NCBI GenBank assembly: GCA_949825025.1
Contig: OX463780.1
Span: 25,696,118 to 25,760,117 of the forward strand
Source: Siphlonurus alternatus
Taxonomy: Eukaryota > Arthropoda > Insecta > Ephemeroptera > Siphlonuridae
Reading direction: 5' to 3'
Length of the DNA: 64,000 bases
Positions 23,630-34,523 of the stretch are shown piece after piece. Positions within the stretch are counted from its first letter, which is position 1. Each line of letters starts with the position of its first letter. Under the pieces are notes generated by a model. The model was given only the letters and a program-made list of their open reading frames with translations. It was not told the origin of the DNA and searched no databases. Made by a program: the position numbers and the translations under genes.

Positions 23630-23959
23630 AATGGAGTACCGACCTCAAAATTTTTTATTGCAGAAATGGATAGAGGGTGCAAAGTTATATATGCTACCCT
23701 GATTTTTTTCAGATTTTTTAGAGCCCGGCAAATATTTTTTAAAAATTATTGAAAGTACAGAAAAAGTGCCGCCTCTTGCCGCCTCTCTTAAAGGTGAACT
23801 GAAGGACCCAAAAGGGATGTGGATTCGAACCCGACCTCGCCAAAACTTTTTAGCAATATACTTCCCGGTCCCTAAAAAATCTGAAAAAAATCAGAGTAGC
23901 ATAACTTTGCACCCTCTATCCATTTCTGCAATAAAAAATTTTGAGGTCGGTACTCCATT
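23630..23959. mobile_element. Family A inverted-repeat element, copy 3, with tRNA-like core
   Basis: 330-bp foldback. Outer ends AATGGAGTACCGACCTCAAA and inverse; shared ATTGCAGAAATGGATAGAGG inner repeat. The core lacks TGACGTCA. On the minus strand it instead reads GTCGGGTTCGAATCC (23821-23835), a perfect tRNA T-arm / pol III B-box motif. Confidence 0.85.
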
Positions 23960-24060
23960 TTATTATATACTGCATTTATATTACTTATGTATCATGTTTA
24001 TATAAATTAATAATATGATATATATGAAAATATATGTAATTATCAATACACGCTACGTAC

Positions 24061-24237
24061 CGAACAAAAAAAATCGAAACAGACTTTGAAGAACCCCAGA
24101 CCGCTGACCTCTTCTGGTGGTGCGCCTCCTGACAGCCGCGTGACGAGAACTTGCAGACACGAGCGAAATGGCACGCGCTGCAAACCGCCACGTGTCACCT
24201 GGGACACGTGAACTATGGAGTGGCCAAGCTCCACACT
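24061..24237 (-). CDS. Gr-like exon 7: loop and start of TM7
   Basis: 59 codons, phase 0-0, acceptor GTATTACAG, donor TCG|GTACGT. It encodes LQVLVTRLSGGAPPEEVSGL and GFFKVCFDFF, matching the Gr-superfamily pattern of a helix, a Pro-x-x-Ser/Thr-Gly/Ala-x-GFF turn, then TM7. It is hemmed in by family A copy 3 below and an AT microsatellite and small MITE above. Confidence 0.82.
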
Positions 24238-24359
24238 CTGTAATACGTACGCAGAATACCATTTATTATACTTCTATTCTAAGTATTCTAAACGTTAATT
24301 TATTTGGATCATAAACGGGAGTTAACGTTTTGTTTTTTATACCCGCGCGGCCTTTACTT

Positions 24360-24410
<51 letters not shown>

Positions 24411-27400
24411 TTTCGATTGAAGACTTTGAGATGCATAGATGAGGCCTATATAACTTTAAGCCAGGCCTAAGTTTGTTGATTGTGATTACTACAGCAATCA
24501 AAATCAACAAAGTTAAGCCTGACTTAAAATTAGACCTCATCTAGTATGCAATAATATGGACAACCTACATGAAAAAAATGAAAAAAATTGCAGAAATGAA
24601 TAGAGGGTACCAAATTATGATACTCTGAATTTTTTCAGATTTTTTTGAGACCCATAACTATTTTTAAATAATTATTGAAAGTGCGGCCACGCCCCCTGGA
24701 GGCGTCAATAGGCGTCCAGTCTCTATCCTTTTCATTAAGAATTCAGGGGTGCCAACTGAAATCACAGGACTTTCAGTAATTATTTAAAAATAGTTCCGGG
24801 TCTCAAAAAAATCTGAAAAAATTCAGGGTAGTATAATTTGGTACCCTCTATTCATTTCTGCAATAAATTTTTTTCATGTATGTTGTCCATTGAGACATAT
24901 TGTTATTTCTTCCCTCGTACACCCTTACAATTTGAAATTATGCTGAAAACAGCTGTGACGTCATAATCATGCAAATATTTAACACGCAAAAGTATATAGG
25001 GAAAGACACATACACGCTGCATGACTATGATATCACAGCGTCTTTGATCCCCTCGATTTTAAAAGTGGTTCAAAAAATCTGAAAAATAATACGCTACATA
25101 ATAACTTGGGGTGTTGTGTATTGTATTCAAATATGCATTAAAATTTTCAAGCAGGTTGTCCATTACATTTTATAGAAAATACAAATTATAATAACCTTGT
25201 CTAGAACTTTTTGTCCTGCAGTGGCATAGATGAAGATTCGAATGAGGACGCCAATCATTGTAAACACGAGGATGGATTTGGTACCTTCATCGTCTATCTG
25301 GAGAACACAAAAACATAAATTTTACAGTCCTCTACAAATAAGTTATTCTCAATGATAGCCAGGAAATACATACCTTCAATATTGCAAAGCTATACATGAT
25401 GATATTCAGACAAGAGTGAGCGTGGATTACCAATACAAACAGACCCATTACATCGTTGATGCTACTCACAATTCTGAAAAGATATATTTAATTATATTTC
25501 AATGTAAAATTAAAAACCATTAATATAATTAAAGTAAAATTATATGAATTTGATGCCACATATTCTGCATTCTCGGTGCTACCTATTTTGCTTTTTGCTT
25601 CTATTTTGGCTCAATTATTTTAATAGTATAGAGGTATGATGATGTATTTTTTTTGTGCTTAGCTATTTCATTTCGTGAAAAACAATTAACAATACAGCTA
25701 TTAGGCCGTGAACCATACATGACTTAAGTAAATGCTGCTTCTCACCTGAGGTAGTGCTGATGGTACTGCACCCAGGCCCTGAACCGCGGGGTGACTCGAC
25801 CGCCAGGTCCGGGCAGCAACGAGCTCCTGGCAACCTCAGCTAAGAAGGTTGCTCTCTGCGCCGCCGCCAACATCAGTGAGCAAAGAAACGCGTCCGTGGT
25901 CACTGAAACCCCCGTGCCGATGATGAAGGCCGAGCCTGGATATAGCGACAAAAATGGTATGTATGATTCGAGTTAACATTAAATTGTATACTGTGTAAAT
26001 TTTATCGTATAACTCGTACATATTATATTTATTATTATTTTATTACATATATTATACTTATGTTATTTAACTCCTTAGATGTAAAAATGCGTAAATTGGC
26101 TATGTACATGTATATTTTTGGTTGCATTAAATTTGCATTCGTCAGGTTAATACTAAATTTTCGTATTTTTTTTTTTTTTTTTTTTTCTATTTATTATGTT
26201 CTATTTCTCTTTTTACGTTTCTGACCTGTGTCGTTATCTATACATTCTAATTTTAATTATATTTATGTCTAATTGTATCTGCAGTACACTAATATTTGTG
26301 TTTAATATAATAAAATAATTATTATATTTATAATGATTAATTGAAAAAATATCACATAATTTTTTGTAGAAAATGTATTCAAGAAAATTATGGAAAATCT
26401 GCATGAAATTTTGTTGCGAATGTTAATGAAGACAGCACCTCGATCAATTTCTTCAGATTTTTTAAACCCTTAAAATCGAATCGTTCTGCAAAACGCTGTG
26501 ACGTCATATATACTCATTCGCAAATATTTATTAACACATTCAAGCAAGCATTGGTGGGGGGGAGGGAGGGGGGGGGGGAGACAGATGTTATACATGCGAC
26601 TGTGACGTAACAATGTCATTTTTTAAGGGTTCCAAACATATGTGAAAAAAAAAAGAAAAAAGACAACCTTATAATCCTTAATTTTGTCAATTTTGTAATT
26701 TGTCAATCATAAACGTTACAGCATGGATTTAAGATGCGTCTTGATCGAGACGTTAGTTAAATAATAAATTGAATAACAGGATTAGTGTGGATTTTCGTGG
26801 AGTGATTTCGATAGGATCGAACTTGGCGGCACGAGAAAGTACGTAATTAAACTCATGTTGACGTGAAAAAAACCTACAAATCCCGCCGTGATTTTCTTAC
26901 TGTCATTTATTAATTTGTTGGCTTGAATTCTACCTGATACTCACACTGCCACAGCATGACGAGGTAGTAGGTGGGCAGTCTCTCGGGCTCGCGAGGCCAC
27001 ACGACAGGCGACAAGAGCGGCTGAGAGATGCCCTCGTCGAACCGTGAACCCAGATTCTCTACTACCGTTGTCACAACTCTGAAAGGTGACAGAACAATTA
27101 ACTTTTTGTCTGTAAAAAATCTGGATGGAAATTGAAATAACATAATATCTTATTTGTAAAGAGGAGAAGAATGTAATAACATAATTATTATGATCCTACC
27201 TTCTTATCTTTATGGAAAAATTTAATATATATTATACGAAAAAGCGAGGCCTATTATTATAAATTAATATATTTTTATATTTGAATTTATTTCAAATAAC
27301 TTTTTATATATAATTTAATCTCTCACCACCTTTCTCCAGAACTTTTGACTTAATAACAGTAATTAAGGGAAAATTGAGAGACCTGTGGAAAGCTGTGGAG

Positions 27401-29296
27401 ATAGTTTACTTGTCCAGTAATGTTACTAAGTAGTTATGGAACGCAAGGGTGCAGCGAGGCCCCTATACCTCGAGCTCCCCCCCCCCCCCCCTTTCCGGAT
27501 CTGGGCTATGCTAAACAAGTTGCCTAACCTCAAGGCGCAATGATCATAAAAATGCCTTTTTTTTTATGGAAAATTTTTATAAAATCAGTATTTGAATTCA
27601 ACTGCATAGAATTTACTAAGAGAACAAATTAAGTTTCTTCTATTTCACTTTATTATTCCAAGATAAAGGTATATACCGCCGCTCATAGTACGTACTATCA
27701 ACGTTTTTTTTTTTTTTTTTTTTAAAAAAAACGTTACGTACTATGACGTATAATATTTTTTACAGATGTTTGATAATTATATAAATGACACCATTATAAT
27801 TACAAGGCATTTAAACAAGGTGTTCACTATACCTGACTCCCGCAGTCAAGATGACAGACTGCATTGAGCAGAACTCGTACATGAACTGCATGGAACTGAA
27901 GACCTTGATCTTCCTCCTGGACCGCTCTCTCATCTCAGCCTCCAGACGGTCGAACTCTTCGCTCTCGCTCACAGGAGAATCTGCAAAATATCAAACAACC
28001 ATAAAATGATGGAGGGGCCACGCAATTTTTTTATATGTTTTGAAAAAAAAAAAAAAAAAACATATTACATATTATATAAATATAATACAAAATAATTCTA
28101 TAGCAGACCCTAAAAGTTTAGAAAACTTGAATTGGGGGGGGGGGTAAGATGATTTAAATATAATTAATTTGTTATAGAATAAAATACAAACCAAAGTTTT
28201 TTGCATATGGAGGGAAGGAGGGCAATGACTAATTATTATATTGTTCAAAATGTGTAAAAATCAAATATTGTTTAAAAATTCTAAAAACCGAGACATGAGG
28301 GTAAAAAAATATTTAAAATATGATGGCGTATTTTTAAAAGGTGTCACTACCCTAATTCATCCCTAAACTACCCTAAAATTATTAATTTTTAATTCTTATA
28401 AAGTTTAAAAGTCAGATTCGTGTTTTTCATGGTCAAATTAACATAAAACCATATAAGACACATGAATTTCAAAATTAGGGGTGAAACTACCCTACCAACA
28501 ACCCCCTACTCAGAGTGTCATTTTTTACAAATATGAATATGAGAAACACCAATCTGACTATCAAAAACTTTTAAAATAAAAAATGAAAAAAATTGGGGTG
28601 GTTTGGGGATGAAATAGAGCAGTTACACCTTTTAAAAATGCATTTTCAGACTTTAAATATTTTTTGTCCCCAAGTCTCAGTTTTTAGAATTTTTCAACAG
28701 TATTTGATTTTTGCAGCACACTTTCACCCCTGCAGGGGGTAGAAATGACTGGACGTAAATATTTTCTCATGAAATGAGTAGCCCTTAAGTAGACCAACAT
28801 CTGAAGGTAAGTTTTGCACCCTGAATTAATTTTCACTTGAGTTATAGGCCTAAAACCGTTTCTCCTATCTAACTCATGTATTCTAATTTTTAACTTTAAG
28901 AACTGTACATTCCACAGAATTTTTTTACTGCATGGATAAGTCACTTAACGTATAAAAATACAAATATATTATTATATTATTATATATAAGTATAAAAAAC
29001 TTACTATCAATTAAATCAATAAGCTCAGTGATTTGATTCATTTTAAACACAAAGTAGAGTCTTCTGAAGAGACTGTTGGCTGAACTGAGGACGTAGTACG
29101 CCATCAGGACTGAGGGCACCACCGCTGGACCCTGAGTGGCGTCTCTGGCGTGTTTTGCACTGATGGACACGTCCAGGACCAGGCACAGCATCACACTGAA
29201 GCAGAACCAGAACACTCGCACGCGTGACGCCTTCACGTCAGTTGGTACCAGCAGTCCAGACAGCTTCATTGCCTTCAGAATGAAATTGAACTCCAT
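24061..29296 (-). CDS. Gustatory-receptor-like seven-transmembrane protein, seven exons, last exon missing
   Basis: Seven minus-strand exons join with compatible phases: 29296-29005, 27980-27833, 27078-26945, 25935-25746, 25473-25374, 25297-25196 and 24237-24061 (1143 nt, 381 codons, no stop). Hydrophobic segments fall at about residues 25-45 and 57-80 (TM1-2), around 135-155, 180-215, 262-286 and 296-316, with TM7 beginning near 370. The end, PPEEVSGLGFFKVCFDFF before a phase-0 donor, is typical of insect chemoreceptor-superfamily genes, whose last short exon carries the TYxxxxxQF motif. Family role: ligand-gated cation channel subunit for taste or contact chemicals in sensory neurons. The ATG at 29296 gives MEFNFILKAMKLSGLLVP, a normal Gr N-terminus, but it sits 5 nt after a possible acceptor (TTTCAG), so an upstream exon is possible. 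It converges with HDAC4. Confidence 0.85.
24363..24402. repeat. (AT)n microsatellite
   Basis: About 20 uninterrupted AT dinucleotides in the last identified intron of the receptor gene. Confidence 0.95.
24436..24543. mobile_element. Small inverted-repeat element in receptor intron
   Basis: 108 bp with about 45-bp arms: TAGATGAGGCCTA at one end and TAGACCTCATCTA at the other, continuing through GTTGATT / AATCAAC around a short loop. Non-coding. Confidence 0.8.
24556..24890. mobile_element. Family A inverted-repeat element, copy 4
   Basis: 335-bp foldback, outer ends ATGGACAACCTACATGAAAA and inverse, inner ATTGCAGAAATGAATAGAGG repeat and GC-rich core. It lies inside intron 6 of the receptor gene and abuts a family B element. 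Confidence 0.85.
24891..25168. mobile_element. Family B element or remnant
   Basis: Contains the family B core in reverse complement (TGACGTCAT, AAATATTTAACAC, ATATCACAGCGT, TTTAAAAGTGGTTCAAAAAA) and ends CAGGTTGTCCATTA. The left end is unclear because it merges with family A copy 4. Confidence 0.55.
25196..25297 (-). CDS. Gr-like exon 6: TM6
   Basis: 34 codons, phase 0-0, acceptor TTCTCCAG. It encodes KSILVFTMIGVLIRIFIYATAG then QKVLDK. The donor AAG|GTTATT is weak compared with all other introns here, but the phase joins exon 7. Confidence 0.8.
25374..25473 (-). CDS. Gr-like exon 5: TM5
   Basis: 100 nt, acceptor CTTTTCAG, donor AAG|GTATGT, returns to phase 0. It encodes IVSSINDVMGLFVLVIHAHS and NIIMYSFAILK, resembling the Gr TM5 region (IN...G...L......). 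Confidence 0.87.
25746..25935 (-). CDS. Gr-like exon 4: TM4 and long loop
   Basis: 190 nt, acceptor ATATCCAG, donor CTCAG|GTGAGA. It encodes SAFIIGTGVSVTTDAFLCSL, then a loop with LLPGPGGRVTPRFRAWVQYH, of the kind preceding the conserved intracellular loop of Gr proteins. Confidence 0.85.
26385..26672. mobile_element. Family B element in receptor intron
   Basis: Left arm TTATGGAAAATCTGCATGAA ... TTTTTTAAACCCTTAAAATC; right arm contains TTTTTTAAGGGTTCC and AAGACAACCTTATAAT in inverse orientation. Core has ACGCTGTGACGTCATA and a poly-G tract at 26553-26579. Confidence 0.55.
26945..27078 (-). CDS. Gr-like exon 3
   Basis: 134 nt, acceptor CTTTCAG, donor CAGT|GTGAGT (chosen over CAG|GTAGAA 11 nt on, because only this one keeps the frame into exon 4). 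It encodes VVTTVVENLGSRFDEG, an extracellular loop, and RLPTYYLVMLWQ. Confidence 0.83.
27833..27980 (-). CDS. Gr-like exon 2: intracellular loop
   Basis: 148 nt, acceptor TTTTGCAG, donor GTCAG|GTATAG. It encodes a charged loop (SESEEFDRLEAEMRERSRRK), then IKVFSSMQFMYEFCSMQSVI, the start of the next membrane region. Confidence 0.85.
28256..28709. mobile_element. Family E inverted-repeat element in receptor intron 1
   Basis: Roughly 130-150-bp imperfect inverted arms: AAAAATCAAATATTG ... AATTCTAAAAACCGAGAC on the left matches the inverse of GTCTCAGTTTTTAGAATT ... CAGTATTTGATTTTT on the right, continuing through AAAGGTGTMACT and CATCCC. Non-coding. Confidence 0.65.
29005..29296 (-). CDS. Gr-like exon 1: N-terminus, TM1-TM2
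   Basis: 292 nt from ATG, donor GATA|GTAAGT, ends phase 1. It encodes LKAMKLSGLLVPTDVKASR, TM1 FWFCFSVMLCLVLDVSISA, then TM2 around VPSVLMAYYVLSSANSLFRR and FKMNQITELIDLID. Confidence 0.85.
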
Positions 29297-29316
29297 TATA
29301 GCTGAAATATTCACAG

Positions 29317-32007
29317 CAGTAGAGAGCTAACGTAAATGCTAACATTTTGTTAAAAAAATTCAATTTATAGACAAAGTTTAAGCAAACTATATTCCTAATT
29401 TATAAAATAAAAAATTTGTTATTTTATAATAACTTTGAACTATAAAATAAAAGTTTTTAAATGTAACCCATTATTACGATGGAATGGCTTGCATGACAAA
29501 GAACCTCAATAATATTATAGTGCAATCCCGTGCGCACATTTTAGGAAACTTTTTTAACCTTTTTTTTCTAGTTTTCAGTAATAATTAATAGTTCCTACTA
29601 TTAACAACGTCGTTGAACTATTATAGTCTTTGAATAATGAATACGGTAATAGGGTAATATTTAACTATAATTTATGATCAAATAAAACATTTCATAATTT
29701 TCAAATAATTAAGTATCCTATTTTTCGATCTCTCATAAAATAAATATATCAACTTAATTTGTAAAAAAGCATATTTTCAATTTGAAACTTTTTTAATTAT
29801 AATTTTATTGAAGGCTTTGTTTGATATATTATAAAGTTATTTATTAACTTATAAATAATTATGTTCAGAGTTCACTTCAAGTTAGTTAAATGGGGTATAT
29901 AATTATTCAGATCGCACACACTGCCTTTTGGCACTGATTTTGACAGCAACTGAGTAATGCATGTGCAATGCACTTCAATGTAAAATTGAGTACTTATATA
30001 TCTAAAAAAAAATGTACTCACGAGTAATGAAAATAATGTTATTATGCGGAGATATAGAAAAGGAAACTGATAAAAAAAGTACTACAAAGAAGGACATCAT
30101 AGGACTCAGCATCATCGAGACAATATATTACACTAAACTTTATAAAAACTACGAAATCAAATTACTCAATTAAACTATATACATCAGTCGTGAAATGAGT
30201 GATATCCTCCTGCTAAAAAATATATAATATCTGGAAACCTAGACACCTCTAATTAAGATTTTAAGGCTGGTCTTTCAAGTTTATAATAAATGTTATATAC
30301 CAAAACGACACAACAGAAAATAAATATATACACTTTTCTCTCGTCTCTATATTAGAGTTCCATATTTTTGTAATCATTGAATTTGGTATACAGAAATAAT
30401 GAGCTGGACATATTCCAACACTTTTCACTTTAAAAAAAAAATCGCAAAATTATGTAAATAGCAATGTGTTTGCTATTAGATTTAATATCAAAACATGCAT
30501 AATACTTGGCAATTTTGTAATTTATAAGTATGTTTTATTATAAAGTATTTAATTAAAATTAGTATAATTTTTATCTATGCCATTTATAAAACTTTATGAC
30601 ATATTATATTTGACATAATTATGTGTTTCTTGAGTAAATATAAGATCATTTTCATAAGCAGTTGTTCTATGATATAATTATAATATTCTTTATGCCGTGT
30701 ATTATGCAAATGAGTATGTTTACAATAAGCAAAATAATAAGATTTTTTTATAAAAATTAATACTCTTGAAATTATACAGTGCAGGAACAGCTAGGTGAAC
30801 AGCTCCTTATATATACAGTATCATATATATATTATATGACAGTATGTATTTTTTGTTTACGCAGCTCGTTCTCGCAGGGAATGTTTCATTTGATATTAAA
30901 AAAAAAGTTATGAAATTTTTAGGAACGTCAATCAATATTTTATATGATATGAGTCACATGACGAAGGTAATATTTTAAAAATGTAAAACTTGAAAAATCC
31001 TAGAAGTAGACCATAAAATAATAATAGAAAATTGCTGTGCACACAATGCATTTTGTACCTTACGGTTCTATATGTGCAATAAATAAATACAAATACAAAG
31101 TATTTTTTTATGGATAAAAAATTGATTATTGGATTAATGTTATTTTATTGCGTAAAAGAATTACAAATTGTTTGAACGAGTCAAATATATAATTATAATA
31201 ATTGTAGTATAATTACATTAATTACTATAATATCCACATTATCCGCATTGTATAAAAAGTATAAAAACATATTTAACATTAAATATTTTATTAAATTGCT
31301 ACGCTGCCTTTACAATTTTACAACAACTTTAGCCCATCAAACGCATTACGTATATGTTATAAAAATAATAAAGGATACCTGTACACATGCATGTATATTG
31401 TTAAAATAATAATTAAGAATTTAAGACCGTCCAACTTTTACATCCCCCAATGAATCAGATGATATATAAAATTATTAAAATTAACAGATCTACAGAATAG
31501 ATTTTATATAGTTTTTTTTTTTTAATTCTCTTCCCGATATAAAAAAATAAAACAAATTTCATTACATGTTTAAAATAATTTGTTATGTGTTGTCATATAT
31601 TATCAAAATTGTTATTTTGTTGAAGTTTTTGTTGCGGATATTATAATACACATTATAAAAATGTGTGGAACATCTCAAGCTGATGTGTACCGGGGGTACT
31701 CTATAGTAATAAAATATAAATATTATTAATTATGTACTTTTGAAATTTAATTAATGTAATATACATCAAGAATATGTTCGCAATTATTTCAGTAAATATA
31801 AATATGATAATATATGTTTTGTGATCGATCTATATTTATAAATATAATGAACTGCGTGTACGTATTAAAATTTTTATTTTGTATACTTTTTATATACGCA
31901 CTAAAAATTAGAACTTCTTCTTCTTGATTCGTTTTTGAGAATAGGCAAAATTTAGCCATGCACCCTCTCAAGAATTTGGTAAAATTGAGCTTTGTTGAAC
32001 TAAACAG
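29317..32007. other. AT-rich intergenic sequence
   Basis: No exon supported. A short stretch at about 31050-31100 (TGTACCTTACGGTTCTATA then GCAATAAATAAATA) resembles the 3' tail of a truncated non-LTR retrotransposon, on weak evidence. Confidence 0.4.
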
Positions 32008-32011
32008 TTAA

Positions 32012-32375
32012 GGTAGAGATAATACGGATCAGCTGGCCCAATGCTAAAAAAATCCCATTCATAAAAATTATGAAAAAATTTAAAATGTTCTCCTCTACAT
32101 CCCCTATCAGTAGGTAAAATATCAGGTATACAAAAACGAGCTAGTTTTCGAGTTATTAATTTTTAAAGTTGACTAATTTCACATGGAGAAATGGGACTTC
32201 CATGTTAAATTGGTCAACTTTGAAAATTAATAACTCGAAAACTAGCTCGTTTTTGTATAACTGATATTTTACCTACTGATAGGGGATGTAGAGGAGAACA
32301 TTTTAAATTTTTTTCATAATTTTTATGAATGGGAATTTTTTAGCATTGGGCTAGCTGATCCGTATTATCTCTACC
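32012..32375. mobile_element. TTAA-flanked near-perfect palindrome, family C copy 1
   Basis: 364 bp between TTAA sites (32008-32011, 32376-32379). Termini GGTAGAGATAATACGGATCA and exact inverse; arms of about 170 bp are nearly identical through to a short centre (about 32180-32205). No coding capacity. Confidence 0.9.
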
Positions 32376-32499
32376 TTAAACAGTGTATAAACGAATAATA
32401 ATAAAAAAAAAATAGAAATAGTGATTTTAAAAATAATTATGCAGTAAGAAAGTCTGGTGTGTAAAACGAGAACTATTTCCTTGTCAAGTTTTTTTCAGC

Positions 32500-32873
32500 A
32501 AGTAGTGTTACCTAGCGGTGAAAACAATAACTAACTCAATCCTTCTTGCCTCCCCTTCAGACGACGAGACAACGCATGCTGGCGAGCCGAGGAGGGGAGA
32601 CGAAAGACTCGAGAGAACGATTGAGATTGTGATAGGAGGTGCATGTAGGCAGGTCCATCGTTTAATGTGTGTGTTTTTAATCAGAATTATTGCATTATTT
32701 GTGTCCCTAATGAATAAGTGAAGTGATAGTGACGTGAACGAATAATTAAACATACTCTTGATCTAAGAATCAAGGGTTTTGTGTTTAGTTTTCTGTTAAC
32801 AAATCATCGGGGACAAGAAGGAATATTTTCTGTCTAAACACAAAGGAAGAGACAACAAATTTAAAACTTGACA
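32500..32873 (+). other. Possible untranslated first exon
   Basis: A GC-richer stretch ending in a good donor (TTGACAG|GTGCGTACC, exon end 32873), with no long open frame. It resembles a 5' UTR exon of a gene whose coding part lies elsewhere. No downstream plus-strand exon was found to join it. Confidence 0.25.
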
Positions 32874-33866
32874 GGTGCGTACCAATTTTATTTTTTACCC
32901 TATTATATTATAAATCCACTTTTAATAGAAAATTTCATTTATATTTTAATGCATAAATTTTTAATCCATTACTATAATATGAAATAATTATATATTATGC
33001 ATACACTTCATTTTATTTATCGTTTGCTTTCTTTCTGTTAAAATCGGAGAGTAAAAAAGTTAAAATTGCCAAACATAATAATATGGTTCTTAATTTGAGA
33101 CCAATATTAAAAAAAAAGTTTTAATTACGTAAAAACATGTTAGTTAAACGTAACACCCGCAACCCTGTTTCTTTAGCGAATGTTATTTTTTTCAAAAGCG
33201 ACTTTGGAGTGTTTTTTTTAGTAGTACGTGTGTCTTCGGCGCACGACCGCAGCATGCAGGATGGTCAAGTGCGAACCATTGATCGTATTTGATCCACCCC
33301 CGGCTAGTCTCATTAACATTGCTCTCAGAGCCGGTAAAATAACCTTGCAGTAGGGGCCCCGGTTTTGGATTTTACCCCTGTTTTTGTTCCAACCTGCTTT
33401 TAGGCTCCTCATAGGCAAAAAAAGTAAAAAAAGAAAATTGTAACTGATTAAAACCGAACTCTATTATACCTTCATTGAAAATAAAAAATAACTAAAAACG
33501 AGGGTTAAAAAAAAATCGATTATTTGTTATAAAATGTTACAAAACGTTTAAATAACATGGTGGATCCAAAATCGGTACATTTCAAAAATCATTGCCTCCA
33601 GAAAAAAAATTTTTACTCAAAGAGATGCTTTGATATGGAACTGAAATTATGATAAACTCAATTGCTACATTCCATTGAACATGTTAATATATTTTTTTAA
33701 ATTTTTAAGCACCTTTAAATGTAGCAGATAAAAATTGTTAAAAGTGCGAAAATACCGGGACCTCTACTGTACGCGTGATTGCGCCGTGAGGGGGAGCATT
33801 AAAAATAAAACTGCATGATAAAACAGCTCGATCACCTTACAGATTAATTAAAATGTTTGCATTTAA

Positions 33867-34518
33867 AGTAGAGTGAGCGATTGCATTTTTTTTTAATATT
33901 TTATTTTCTAAAAATAGTTTAAGCTGCCCTCTATTGAAAAATGAAAACCAAAAAATTCCATCTCAAATAGTTTCACCACAAAAAATTCCCAAAGTTGGTG
34001 TTTCGGAGGCCTTTGACGTGGAGCCTTATGGAACATAAAACCGCGTTTTACTCCAACATTTTCTGAACTATGCTACCATTTAAAAAATAGCTACGTAATC
34101 TATGATGAATTCTTTAATGGATTTTTAAATAAAAATTTTTTTTTACGGAGCCGTTTTTTCGGAAAAAAATCTTTATATAAGTTTTTGCGGGTTAATTCCC
34201 ATAAGGATTTTCATGATTTTTTTCCAAGAAAACGACCCCGTAATTTTTTTTTTATTTGTAAATTCATTAAAGAATTCATCATAGATTACGTAAGTATTTT
34301 TTAAATGGTACCAAAAAAGTTGGAGTAAAACGCGGTTTTATGTTCCATAAGGCTGTGCACGTTAAAGGCCTCCGAAACACCAACTTTGGAAATTTTTTGT
34401 GGTGAAACTATTTGAGATGGAATTTTTTGGTTTTCATTTCTCAATAGAAGGCAGTTTAAACTATTTTTAAAAAATAAAATACGTATTAAAAAAAAAAAAT
34501 GAACTCGCTCACTCTACT
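33867..34518. mobile_element. TTAA-flanked palindrome, family D
   Basis: 652 bp between TTAA sites (33863-33866, 34519-34522). Ends AGTAGAGTGAGCGA and TCGCTCACTCTACT. Arms of about 300 bp stay highly similar, for example CACCAACTTTGG and TTCCATAAGGCT on both sides in inverse order. Its terminus resembles family C (GTAGAG next to TTAA). Non-coding. Confidence 0.88.
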
Positions 34519-34523
34519 TTAAA

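Noticed and set aside
23815..23840. Complete tRNA gene on the minus strand
   Set aside because: Only the T-arm/B-box is present; no acceptor stem, D-arm or anticodon arm can be drawn.
26160..26190. Poly-T/poly-A tracts as retrotransposon tails
   Set aside because: Homopolymer runs are common throughout this AT-rich window and lack flanking duplications here.
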